A stretch of 64,000 nt of DNA, from NCBI RefSeq assembly GCF_907165205.1, contig NC_058193.1, positions 35,911,521-35,975,520 on the forward strand. The letters run 5' to 3'. A program made the translations under genes and the position numbers. Below the pieces are notes generated by a model that saw nothing but the letters and a program-made list of their open reading frames with translations, was not told the DNA's origin and made no database searches. This document shows, one piece after another, positions 1 to 11,050 of the stretch (within the stretch, counting starts at the first letter, position 1; every line of letters begins with the position of its first letter). The DNA is from Coccinella septempunctata (lineage: Eukaryota > Arthropoda > Insecta > Coleoptera > Coccinellidae).

Positions 1-340
1 GAAGATGTCTCGGGAACTTTCGTTCAATCAAACTTATAGCGCCCCCGAACTATAATTTGAAATGTTGGAAAATCCGCCGCGAAGTTCGCTGGAAGTGGAT
101 GAATAAATGTAACTTTTCCGGGGGTATATTCGGCGATAAGTTGGAAATTTCTGCATCGTTGGTGGGCGCGATAAGGGACTTCGTTTCTCTAGATGCTCGG
201 GGTACCATGATTTCGTTCTGGAAAATCTGGAAATTCGATCTGGATTCGGAGATCGTTCATAATTGGGTTTTTCGGATTAATAATATTCTTTAATATTTGA
301 TAATGGTGTCTGAATATGGGGAAGCACATGAAATTGTTGT
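1..340. other. Unassigned sequence left of satellite array
   Basis: No recognisable gene or repeat. A 78-codon open frame at 57-293 (+) shows no domain or family resemblance and is probably chance. The satellite begins abruptly at about 341. Confidence 0.5.
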
Positions 341-3300
341 TGGGGGTTAGACCCCCCTAAAATGACCTATATGCTCCTCTGCCTGAAAATCAGGGTGTTC
401 AACAACTGTTTTAGGATATGGAGTGTATAATACCTACTTTGTTGATTCCACCAAACCAAACAGTTGATGATTCCATAGAGAATTGCACTCCAGAGAGCAC
501 TTCAAAGTGAACTGGAAAAAGAAAAATTGAAAAATAATAAAGTCTTTTTTTTTCAAAACAGTGTCTGATATCTGAAAGTTTGGTATGAAAATATAGGTTT
601 TCGAATACGCTGAATCCACTGCAAGTATTCTCGAGAGCCTATCTCCCTTCGTTTAGATTTTCACCTTGAAAATGGCATTTTTCCAAAAATTGCAAATTTC
701 AATCTGCGATATCTCCTGTTATATTCGTCTGATCCAATTGGGATTTCCGGTTTCGTAATCAGCGTTGATGAGGCTTTGATCCTAGCATAAAAACTCAATT
801 TCGAAAATCTCGATTTTTTTGGTCAAAAATGAGCAAGGGGTTAGACCCCCCTAAAATGACCTATTTGCTCCTCTGCCTGAAAATGAGGGTGTCCTACTGC
901 TGTCTTAGGATATGGAGTGTATAATACCTACTTTGTTGATTCCACCAAACCAAACAGTTGATGATTCCAAAGAGAATTGCATTCCAGAGAGCACTTCAAA
1001 GTGAACTGGAAAATGAAAAATGGAAAAATAATAAAGTCTTTATTTTTCAAAACAGTGTCTGATATCTGAAAGTTTGGTATGAAAATATAGGTTTTCGAAT
1101 ACGCTGAATCTATTGCAAGTATTCCCGAGAGCCTATCTGCCTTCGTTTAGAGTTTCATCTTGAAAATGGCATTTTTCCAAAAATTGCAAATTTCAATCTG
1201 CGATATCTTCTGTTATATTCGTCTGATCCAATTGGGATTTCCGGTTTCGTAATAAGCGTTGATAAGGCTTTGATCCTAACATAAAAACTCAATTTCGAAA
1301 ATCTCGATTTTTTTGGTCAAAAATGAGCAAGGGGTTAGACCCCCCTAAAATGACCTATTTGCTCCTCTGCCTGAAAATGAGGGTGTCCTACTGCTGTCTT
1401 AAGATATGGAGTGTATAATACCTACTTTGTTGATTCCACCAAACCAAACAGTTGATGATTCCATAGAGAATTGCATTCCAGAGAGCACTTCAAAGTGAAC
1501 TGGAAAATGAAAAATGGAAAAATAATAAATTCTTTTTTTTTCAAAACAGTGTCTGATATCTGAAAGTTTGGTATGAAAATATAGGTTTTCGAATACGCTG
1601 AATCTATTGCAAGAATTCTCGAGAGCCTATCTCCCTTCGTTTAGATTTTCACCTTCAAAATGGCATTTTTCCGAAAATTGCAAATTTCAATCTGCGATAT
1701 CTCCTGTTATATTCGTCTGATCCAATTGGGATTTCCGGTTTCGTAATCAGCGTTGATGAGGATTTGATCCTAGCATAAAAACTCAATTTCGAAAATCTCG
1801 ATTTTTTTGGTCAAAAATGAGCAAAGGGTTAGACCCCCCTAAAATGACCTATTTGCTCCTCTGCCTGAAAATGAGGGTGTCCTATTGCTGTCTTAGGATA
1901 TGGAGTGTATAATACCTACTTTGTTGATTCCACCAAACCAAACAGTTGATGATTCCAAAGAGAATTGCATTCCAGAGAGCACTTCAAATTGAACTGGAAA
2001 ATGAAAAATGGAAAAATAATAAAGTCTTTTTTTTTCAAAACATTGTCTGATATCTGAAAGTTTGGTATGAAAATATAGGTTTTCGAATACGCTGAATCTA
2101 TTGCAAGTATTCTCGAGAGCCTATCTCCCTTCGTTTAGATTTTCATCTTGAAAATGGCATTTTTCCAAAAATTGCAAATTTCAATCTGCGATATCTCCTG
2201 TTATATTCGTCTGATCCAATTGGGATTTCCGGTTTCGTAATCAGCGTTGATAAGGCTTTGATACTAGCATAAAAACTCAATTTCGAAAATCTCGATTTTT
2301 TTGGTCAAAAATGAGCAAGGGGTTAGACCCCCCTAAAATGACCTATTTGCTCCTCTGCCTGAAAATGAGGGTGTCCTACTGCTGTCTTAGGATATGCAGT
2401 GTATGAAACTTACTTTGTTGATTCCACCAAACCAAACAGTTAATGATTCCATAGAGAATTGCACTCCAGAGAGCCCTTCAAAGTGAACTGGAAAATGAAA
2501 AATGGAAAAACAATAAAGTCTTTTTTTTTCAAAACAGTGTCTGATATCTGAAAGTTTGGTATGAAAATATAGGTTTTCGAATACGGTGAATCTATTGCAA
2601 GTATTCCCGAAAGCCTATCTCCCTTCGTTTAGATTTTCATCTCGAAAATGGCATTTTTCTAAAAATTGCAAATTTCAATCTGCGATATCTCCTGTTATAT
2701 TCGTCTGATCCAATTGGGATTTCCGGTTTCGTAATCAGTGTTAATGAGGCTTTCATCCTAGCACAAAAACTCAATTTCGAAAATCTCGATTTTTTTGGTC
2801 AAAAATGAGCAAGGGGTTAGACCCCCCAAAATGACCTATTTGCTTCTCTGCCTGAAAATGAGGGTGTCCTACTGCTGTCTTAGGATATGCAGAGTATAAT
2901 ACTTACTTTGTTGATTCCACCAAACCAAACAGTTAATGATTCCATAGAGAATTGCACTCCAGAGAGCACTTCAAACTTAACTGGAAAATGAAAAATGGAA
3001 AAACAATAACTTCGAATTTTTTTCTAAACAGTGCCAGATATCTGAAAGTTTGGTATGAAAATATAGGTTTTCGAATACGCTGAATCTATTGCAAGTATTC
3101 CCGAAAGCCTATCTCCCTCCGTTTAGATTTTCATCTTGGAAATGGCATTTTTCAAAAAATTGCAAATTTCAATCTGCGATATCCCCAGTTATATTCGTCT
3201 GATCCAATTGGGATTTCCGGTTTCGTAATCAGCGTTGATAAGGCTTTTATCCTAGCATAATAACTCGATTTCGAAAATCTCGATTTTTTTGGTCAAAAAT

Positions 3301-4655
3301 GAGCAAGGGGGTAGACCCCCCAAAAATGACCTATTTGCTCCTCTGCCTGAAAATGAGGGTGTCCTACTGCTGTCTTAGGATATGGAGTGTATAATACTCA
3401 CTTTGTTGATTCCACCAAACCAAACAATTGATGATTCCATAGAGAATTGCAGTCCAGAGAGCACTTCAAAGTGAACTGGAAAATGAAAAATGGAAAAATA
3501 ATAAATTCGATTTTTTTCTGAACAGTGTCAGATATCTTAAAGTTTGGTACGAAAATATAGGTTTTCGAACACGCTCAATTCATTGCAAGCATTCCCGAAA
3601 GCCTGTCTCCCTCCGTTTAGATTTTCATCTCGGAAATGGCATTTTTCCAAAAATTGCAAATTTCAATCTCCGATATCTCCTGTTATATTTGTCTGATCCA
3701 ATTGGGATTTTTGGTTTCGTAATCAGCGTTGATGAGGCTTTCATCCTAGCATAAAAACTCGATTTCGAAAATCTCGATTTTTTTGGGTAAAAAATGAGCA
3801 AGGGGTTAGACCCCCAAAAATGACCTATTTGCTCCTCTGCCTGAAAATGAGGGTGTCCTACTGCCGTCTTAGGGTATGGAGTGTATAATACTCACTTTGT
3901 TGATTCCACCAAACCAAACAATTGACGTTTCCTCAGAGAATTGCACTCCAGAGAGCACTTCAAAGTGAACTGGAAAATGAAAAATGGAAAAACAATAAAT
4001 TCGATATTTTTCTAAACAGTGTCAGATATCTGAAGGTTTGGTATGAAAATATAGGTTTTCGAATACGCTGAATCTATTGCAAGTATTTCCGAAAGCCTAT
4101 CTCCCTTCGTTTAGATTTTCATCTTGAAAATGGCATTTTTCCAAAAAATGCAAATTTCAATCTGCGATATCTCCTGTTATATTCGTCTGATCCAATTGGG
4201 ATTTCCGGTTTCGTAATCAGCGTTGATAAGGCTTTCATCCCAGAACAAAAACTCAATATCGAAAATCTCGATTTTTTGGGTCAAAAATGAGCAAGGGGTT
4301 GACCCCCCCTAAAATGGCCTATTTGCTACTCTGTCTGAAAATCAGGAAGTTCTATTACTGTTTTAGGATATGGGGTGCATGGAATATGTTAAGAAGATTC
4401 TAGAAAACCAAACAGTTGATGATGCAATAGAAAATTGCACTCCAGAGAGCTCTTAGAAGTCAACTCGAAAATGAAAAGTGGAAAAATAAAAAGAATTATT
4501 TTCTCCAAAACTGGGCCCGATATTTCGAATTTTGGTATGAGAATATAGGTTTTCGAACACGCTGAATCTATTGCGAGCAATTTCGAAAGCCTATTTCTCT
4601 TCGTTTAGATTTTCATTTCAGAAATGGCATTTTTCAAAAATTGCTAATTTCACTT
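341..4655 (+). repeat. 494-bp tandem satellite array (8 full units plus a partial one)
   Basis: The landmark GGGGTTAGACCCCC recurs at 343, 837, 1331, 1825, 2319, 2813, 3307, 3802 and 4295, a spacing of 493-495 bp. The leftmost five or six units are very similar to each other. Units from about 3000 onward diverge more, and the last partial unit (4295-4655) is the most diverged. Each unit contains runs of T, a segment with CGATATCTCCTGTTATATTC and another with TTGATTCCACCAAACC. No unit has a meaningful open frame. The same unit occurs again at 51372-52500, in the same orientation. I do not recognise the family from memory. Confidence 0.93.
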
Positions 4656-4985
4656 GGGAATTTGTCAAGACCGAACGGTTGTGCCGAGATGGATGAAATT
4701 CTCAGACTTAATACTAGAAGAATTGCTCTTTCAGAATATGTATCACATTTAGATCCACGATAATTTTCCTGGAAGAAAAACTACTCAAAAGCTGACCTTC
4801 GAAAAATTCCCAAAAAGATGAGTTCAGTTAAAACTTCCTCAAGATCGAAGGGTTATACCGAGATGGATAAAATCCTCAGATTTGTTACTAGAAGAGTTGC
4901 TGAATCTATTTGGAAAGCCTATTTGTCGTAGTTTAGATTTTCATCTTGGAAATGGCATTTTTCAAAAATTGCAATTTTCACAACT
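4656..4985 (+). repeat. 174-bp module following the 494-bp array
   Basis: CGAACGGTTGTGCCGAGATGG at 4672 recurs in diverged form at 4846, a 174-bp spacing. From about 4900 to 4981 the sequence returns to a fragment of the 494-bp unit (GCCTATTTG...GGAAATGGCATTTTTC). The same order, 494-bp units followed by two 174-bp modules, is repeated at 52501-52860, so the two parts travel together as one compound repeat. Confidence 0.8.
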
Positions 4986-6027
4986 ATTCATTTACATTCT
5001 GTATAAACTTGGAATTTCCTGGAAGAGTATCTATTATTGTGGATGCTGGATGATCTTCGGATGTAGTCTTTCGTCGAGGAAATTTCGAGGACATTTCCGA
5101 TAAAAATGGCACCTGCGTGATATACTCCTGGGAATCCAGGGACGAACGAAAAGAAAGGGCTGTACATAGCTCAGGTTATCTCGTGTCCTAATCACCCTTT
5201 TTCTCCTCGGAAGAAGAACAATTCGCCACTCAATAAATCTATCACGACCGTCGAAAAACCCACCACCTCCAGAAATTCCTCACGAAACTTTTTCCCGATC
5301 ACGGACGATCAGTATTCGGGAACTGTCTGAAAAAGATTCACAACTCGGCGAAATCCTGCGGAACTATTAACATATCAGGTGAGCAAAAGAGCAGAAGCGG
5401 AAAGAAATCGCCTGCAAAGTCCCAACTTTACATAAACTTAATTTGGGAACTTGTTCCCGGTTTTTTATTGCGTCGGGGAAAATTAACTGTGTTCCAGAAG
5501 CCCGCGGGCCTCCGACTGCCCGCGTACTAGATCTCTCTCGACCTGGGAGATATTTCTATGTGACGCAATAATTTATTTCGCTGTCGGTCGCAGATTTCGT
5601 CGTCAAGTTTTTCCTTCTTCCTTATCGTCGCCCAGGAATATAAGAATAGTTCGAGCGGATGGCGGCGATTTTCCAGAACGGAAAAGGAAGAAACGTCGCT
5701 TGGATATGAAATTTGAATGGAATTGTCCCGACGTCGCCGTTTTCCCTGTATCTGCGGGATTCCGGGACGGTTTCGTGAAATGACTTCGAGATTTCCCTGT
5801 CATGCATGCGTTTCTTCCTCGTTTCCCGTTCGTTTGTCGAATATCGGGCGTTTTGGAATTTTGTACAGTGTGTTCCGAATGGCCACCGAAAGGAACTAAA
5901 AGAAGTGTGAATGGGGTGTTTTCTGCCCTTTTGGGAAAAGAGCACCAGAAAGTTATTCTGCTATCGTGACGGATGAAACGTGACTTCGTGAGTTTAGACC
6001 TCTGGTGATAACATGAAATTGATGAAT
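4986..6027. other. Unassigned intergenic sequence
   Basis: More GC-balanced than the flanking repeats, with a CpG-containing patch near 5500. Overlapping short open frames in three phases around 5603-5945 show no family resemblance. A donor-like CAG|GTGAGC occurs at 5375-5384 but without a convincing exon. No gene can be supported. Confidence 0.4.
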
Positions 6028-6675
6028 TGAGACATTCCCAATGGACAAATTAGTTGGGTCCGTTTTTGAAAAAATTGTTTCGACTTAGTAAAATATCGCA
6101 GGAATTTGGACAGGTTGAAGAACAATCTCTTATGAATTCGCCAACGTTTCGGAAGTATTTTGTTCCTTTCTCGAGGCTAAAAAGAAGGCATTTATTAATC
6201 ATATACAAAACACAAAACAAATTTTACCTCATCATACAACTAATAAAAGTAACACTTCAAAATTGGTCATAGGAAGTTAAGGATAAACCAATAAACAGTC
6301 CGACGTGTGACAGTCAATGAAATAAAAACAATGAAACCGAATCGGAATTACATACGTTGTTATCGATGACAGATATTCTCATATTCGGTCTCGGCTAATT
6401 TGATTTATCCCAACCAACAAATATACAGTGTGAGACAAACATACAAAAGGCGCGCAAACAATTTTTAGTTATTATCAATGGATAATGATCCATTCTTATT
6501 CTTGTTATCATGTGGTCATAAAAAGCAAAAGCAAAGTTGTTGGTATCCTCTCTATAATTCACTGTGTCGTTTCTTCTTATATGTATCATTTCACTCCAAA
6601 TTCCTGCGATATTTTACTTATTTGAAACATGGACGTGAATACTGCAGAATTGTTTTGACTGTTACCAATGTCTCA
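6028..6675. mobile_element. Foldback/MITE-like element with about 85-bp terminal inverted repeats
   Basis: Starting at TGAGACATT (6028), the left arm contains TAGTAAAATATCGCAGGAAT and TTTGGA up to about 6113. The reverse complement of 6590-6675 begins TGAGACATTGG and contains the same core near its inner end. The innermost 33 bp of the arms match nearly perfectly and the outer parts are diverged. No transposase frame is visible inside and no clear target duplication is seen, so class is unknown. Confidence 0.6.
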
Positions 6676-6704
6676 CAGAGGGAGATTATTTGGATTGATT
6701 TGAT

Positions 6705-8441
6705 TTTGTTAGTAGATTCTTGAGGTCAAAAGGAACACTTTTTTCCTTCACCATTTTTCCCGAATCAGCTTGGTTCGAAATATACAGACTGTTGAAAACT
6801 ATAAAAAAAATTTTGTTTTATCTCACAAACGGTTTCATCGAATGAAATGAATTTCGGAATATAGTTTTTTATTTATTTGATGAATCTTTTTCGAACACAA
6901 GATATCACCCACGTCTTCCAGTTTCATTCATTATGACCATTACGTACCATAAAAATAACAAAAATTCAAAGAATCCAACTCTTGAAACTAAGTTGGACGC
7001 CATCTGATAAATATTTGAACGTTTTGTAAAATAAAAGTATTCTTCATATTTTCTCGTATAATGCGTCGTTTTCGAGTAATTTGATGTTCAAAAATAGAAA
7101 ATATCTGTGAAATTCGAAAAATTGGGTAATTTGGCTGAATACAACTCCGTTTAAAAGATCCACAGATTTGCAGTATCACAGATTTAGCTACTTATTCTGA
7201 AGGTCTGAAGGCGCACTTATCGCTAGCAGCTCAGAGGATCTACAGATTATGTTGGACAACTATAAACACATATACGAAGCTTTAGGCCTTAGACTCAATA
7301 TCGACAAAACCAAAATCCTAGTTAGTCCTCCAGAAAGCCTTCAAACAGATATCAGCCTGGAGAATGAAACTCTAGAACAGGTCGAGCAGTTCAAATACTT
7401 GGGAAGCATCATAAATACTAGGGCTAACCTAGACATGGAAATACACAATCGTATCACGGGCATTCTGGAAGCTAAAGGACAGAGTATTTCAAAATCACGA
7501 CTTCAATCAAGACCAAAACGGCAGTTTACAAAACAATAGTTCTCCCAACGCTTCTCCCTACATGCGACATATTAAACAGCTTGAACAAACGCAACAACGT
7601 CATCTAAGACAGATAATGCACATCAGATGGTTGCACAAAGTTCGAATGCAGAAGTCTTGCAACGCGCGAGTTGTACAGCAATTGAGACTCAATTAACGAG
7701 GGCCAGACTCAGATGGAGCGGCCACATTCTGAGGATGCAAGACACAAGACTCCCCAAAATAGCTCTGTACAGCGAATTGACAGAGGGAGCCCGGAAACCA
7801 GGAGGCCAGTATAAGCGGTTTAAGGGTACACTACATCAATCCAGTTAATGCCAAGCATAACTGGGAACAACTAGCGTTAGACAGGTCACAGTGGAGTTTT
7901 TTTTGGTGTTCACAGATATATTGGAGACTCGAGAAAGATACAGCGGCGGCCAGATCTGGTTGGTGACTATCCATGCCCGGAGTGTGGAAGGATCTGTGGA
8001 GGGCACACAGTCGCAATTAGCCCTAAGAAATTATAAGTCTGTTCTTTTTTTTGTGTCTTTTTGTATATTTTTCCGGTAACGGGATACACCAATGAATGAA
8101 ATAATGAAAAAACTTATGGTCAAGTCTCTCTCGCCTCCTGTTCGACTTTCTCCATCATTAGGGAGACATGAGCCAATTTTCGACTCCTAAAAAACGAATT
8201 TCTGTACTCAAAATATTCATTTCACTATCACCCTACTCTTATCTCATTACCTATTTGGGCACGATGTTTTTACGCGAAACAAAGAGTTGCTACTATTCAC
8301 AGATACAACTTAAGTGTCTTCAGAGTGCACATATCTTTTTAACAGGGGCGAATCGGACAAATTGGTACAGGAAAAAGTGTTTCTTTCAATCTCAAGACTC
8401 TATTGTCAAAATATTTGTAAAATTCAAAGACTCATCCTGTA
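6705..8441. mobile_element. Foldback element (TACAGGGTGA family), copy 1, split by a LINE
   Basis: The left part (6710-7200) aligns along its length with the copy at 30750-31200, sharing for example AGTAGATTCTTGAGGTCAAA, AAGATATCACCCACGTCTTC and GATCCACAG. The right terminal repeat is at about 8345-8441 (GGAAAAAGTGTTTCTTTC ... CATCCTGTATGC). An RTE-like LINE fragment at 7208-8110 separates them. The extreme left terminus is missing or degenerate. Sequence at 8111-8344 is weakly assigned to the element's interior. Confidence 0.65.
7208..8110 (+). pseudogene. RTE-like non-LTR retrotransposon, 5'-truncated 3' end (copy 1)
   Basis: Translation begins within the reverse transcriptase palm, just after the expected YADD box: LIASSSEDLQIMLDNY, then GLRLNIDKTKIL and the thumb motif VEQFKYLGSIINTRANLDMEI. 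After frameshifts it continues with HIKQLEQTQQRHLRQIMHIR, RARLRWSGHILRMQDTRLPK and GGQYKRF, the usual C-terminal region of insect and marine RTE-like endonuclease/reverse transcriptases. The 3' end carries a remnant of the C2H2-like finger region and finishes in AATGAATGAAATAATGAA rather than poly(A). The catalytic part is missing and several frameshifts are present, so it is dead. Clade assignment (RTE-like) is from motif resemblance only. Confidence 0.8.
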
Positions 8442-9135
8442 TGCATAGTCTGGGAAACTCGTTTGCCAAACCTAAACATTATAGAATCCCGACTGAAATC
8501 ACAGCATATTTTCCTTCGAAACATCTTCCTGTTTAACGAACTATGAGGTAACAAATTTGATTGACATCTCCTTTCCGGTTCCGCCGTCCCACTCGTTAGC
8601 CGATGCAGCAACGTTATTTCTATCAATGCCATTATGAATCGATCGAAACGGGGCGTAGTCTGCAAATGTTAACACAACCTATTTGCATTTCCAAGTACCC
8701 ACTCCGATCCTCTCGCTACCCCTGCTCGTTTGCTGCTGACAATGTGTCAAATGCGACGAGCTTGTCCAAGCCACAGATTCAGAAGATAAATATTGTCGTC
8801 CTCTGCAATTTAGAGCAGAGCATCGCTTACCCGACTCCGTTTGAGCGGTATGTATCCAGTCTGAATATGTTGTGGCTGGAAAGGTTCGGGGAAGACTTCA
8901 GATAGGTATGTGAGGGGCATCAGCAATTCGACCATCTACATTCTGTGTAGTAGTGCTTAGATTACTCCACAGCATTAGGAACTGACAGAAATATGTGCTA
9001 AGAAATGCTATGTCATAGGCATATGAAATATTTCTTATAATATTCGAAAAAACACCGAGCTGTGCTAGGGGGAAGTTGATTGGAGGTTACTCCTTGAACT
9101 TTGTAACATGTTTTTCATAACCTTAATTCAGCCAT
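8442..9135. other. Unassigned sequence
   Basis: Contains a 100-codon open frame at 8603-8905 (+) with no recognisable domain. Nothing else is supported here. Confidence 0.4.
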
Positions 9136-9942
9136 ACGTTGATTTCACCTATAATCAACGTATATGATCCATCTCGTTACTCTGGACAACAAAACGAAAC
9201 GTTTCCTCATCGTGATTTCCCAACGCTTCTTCAATAAGAAGTGAGAAACATGACATTAACGTTGAACAAGGAACCATTCAACCATACGTTACTGTAACCA
9301 CCAATAAAAAACGTTTCTTCATCGTTCATCCTCAACGTGAAGAAATAAGACTCAGAAAACGTTATATAAGCGTTTAATTCGAAACTATTCATCAACCCCC
9401 AACTTCAAACGTCAATATGAAACGTTTTCTCATGCTGCCTTCTCAACGTTTACATAATCAGATGTTAAACACGTTGAATCAACGATGAAGTTGCAGAACA
9501 CTTGACTTGAATCTTCGTAGATCCAACCAATAAAGTCAACGTTGATTTCACCTATATTCAACGTATATGATCCATCTCGTTACTCTGCCCAACAAAACGA
9601 AACGTTTCCTCATCGTGATTTCCCAATGCTTCTTCAATAAGGAGTGAGAAACATTACATTAACGTTGAACAAGGAACCATTCAACCATACGTTACTGTAA
9701 CCACCAATAAAAAACGTTTCTTTATCGTTCATCCTCAACGTATAATCAATAAGACCCAGTAAACGTTATGTAAGCGTTTAATTCGAAACTATTCATCAAC
9801 CCCCAACTTCAAACGTCAATATGAAACGTTTTCTCACACTGCCTTCTCAATGTTTACACAATCAGATGTTAAACACGTTGAATCAACGATGAAGTTGCAG
9901 AACACTTGACTTGAATCTTCGTCGATCCAACCAATAAAGTCA
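9136..9942 (+). repeat. 403-bp tandem duplication
   Basis: GTTGATTTCACCTATA recurs at a 403-bp spacing (9138 and 9541). The two units stay nearly identical through to CCAACCAATAAAGTCAAC, which ends both copies. Only scattered substitutions and a few small indels separate them, so the duplication is fairly recent compared with surrounding repeats. Confidence 0.92.
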
Positions 9943-10390
9943 ACGTTTTCTAATTTCTGATATTCAACGTTTAATTCTGGGGTATTTCAGGATCAAGTTA
10001 GAAGTTAATGATTCGTTTTTCAGCAACGTAATTTAGAACCAGAATTGGAACGTTTTATTTCCGTATAATTTTCGTTTAAAAATGGTTGCCACGTGTAGGA
10101 AACCTAGATTGAACGTGAGAAGGTAACGTTATTATGAAACTATGATGAAACGATTTTCCAACGGGACAATGCTTTTAAGAAGCCTAGTATCAGCTTGATC
10201 GTATTTTTACTCCTCGAAATATTACGAGGTCAGGGAAATTTTGGGCTAGTTCAGTGCCTGGAATTAAAATATTCCTAAGACTTCGGAAGTAATGAACCTT
10301 TGTGCAGAGTTTTCAACGTTCTTTCATCGTCAGTCCAATAACCTGCGACACCTCCCCAATCAATATCCATTGTAACGTTGAAACTTAAGA
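9136..10390. repeat. AACGTT-motif-rich tract
   Basis: The hexamer AACGTT and close variants (AACGTTT, ATACGTT, AACGTG, AACGAT) occur dozens of times, in a window where CpG is otherwise sparse. The motif continues beyond the 403-bp duplication to about 10375 (GTAACGTTGAAAC). It is palindromic, so it reads the same on both strands. It may be an expanded short-motif satellite or a cluster of binding sites; the sequence alone does not decide. Confidence 0.7.
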
Positions 10391-11050
10391 CCTTCAGATC
10401 AGAACTTCCATAAGTTCATCAGCGGGGGGTGAAAAACGGCGACAGAGATATTTTCGGAAGTGAGTTACGCCCCCTGTCATAGTCCGGAATCCTGAAGGAA
10501 GATACCTCCCTAATTAGCCCGACAGGAAGCTTTTAAGCATGGATATTCCCGGTTCCGGGGGAAATATAGGATTTCGTCAAATAAAGAGAAATTCGGTAAA
10601 CTTTCCTGGTAATTAAAGGGAAATTGTGCGCCCTGCCCGATTCATTAGCGTCGCGGCTGGGAGGGGCCAGTCATCCTATCCTTCTTTTGTCCCAATTGAC
10701 AGCCGATATCTGAGGGAAGACCCTGGTGGTGCAAGCAGACATACGTTCTCATTAATTTCCTACATCTGGGTTCTTTCGTCACTTATGGTTTCTCTCCCTC
10801 AGAAAGAGGGTAAGTAGTCAGCATAGAAAAGTGCTGACTTTAAATATTAGGAAAAAAGATCTATAATTTCTCTGCACTATAAATGGGATCTACAAAAAAT
10901 GGTGAAAACCGGAGCCTTCTATGATTCTTCCTTTTGGAGTTATTAGAAAAAAAATAGATTTTGACGATTTCGAAAAGTCCTCATAACTTTTTTTGTCATT
11001 CTGCGAAAAACTGGATGAATTCGTAGATGAGAATCAGACATGTAGGTTCA
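10391..11050. other. Unassigned sequence
   Basis: A 63-codon open frame at 10626-10817 (+) ends beside a donor-like GG|GTAAGTAG at about 10809. No homology is recognised and no gene is called. Confidence 0.4.

Noticed and set aside
343..4310. GGGTTAG in the satellite as a telomere-type repeat
   Set aside because: It occurs once per 494-bp unit and is never tandem, and insect telomeres are usually TTAGG arrays. Coincidence is more likely.
434..5103. Short open frames inside the 494-bp array
   Set aside because: They appear only in some units, are not conserved in frame between units and have no domain.
5603..5945. Overlapping open frames around 5603-5945 as a host gene
   Set aside because: Three phases are open at once, with no recognisable motif and no convincing splice structure; probably compositional.
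9136..9942. CRISPR-like array
   Set aside because: The region is a two-unit 403-bp duplication with scattered short motifs; repeat and spacer structure is absent and the DNA is eukaryotic.
10809..10817. Donor-like GGGTAAGTAG as an exon end
   Set aside because: No upstream exon with coding character and no acceptor that gives a sensible exon.
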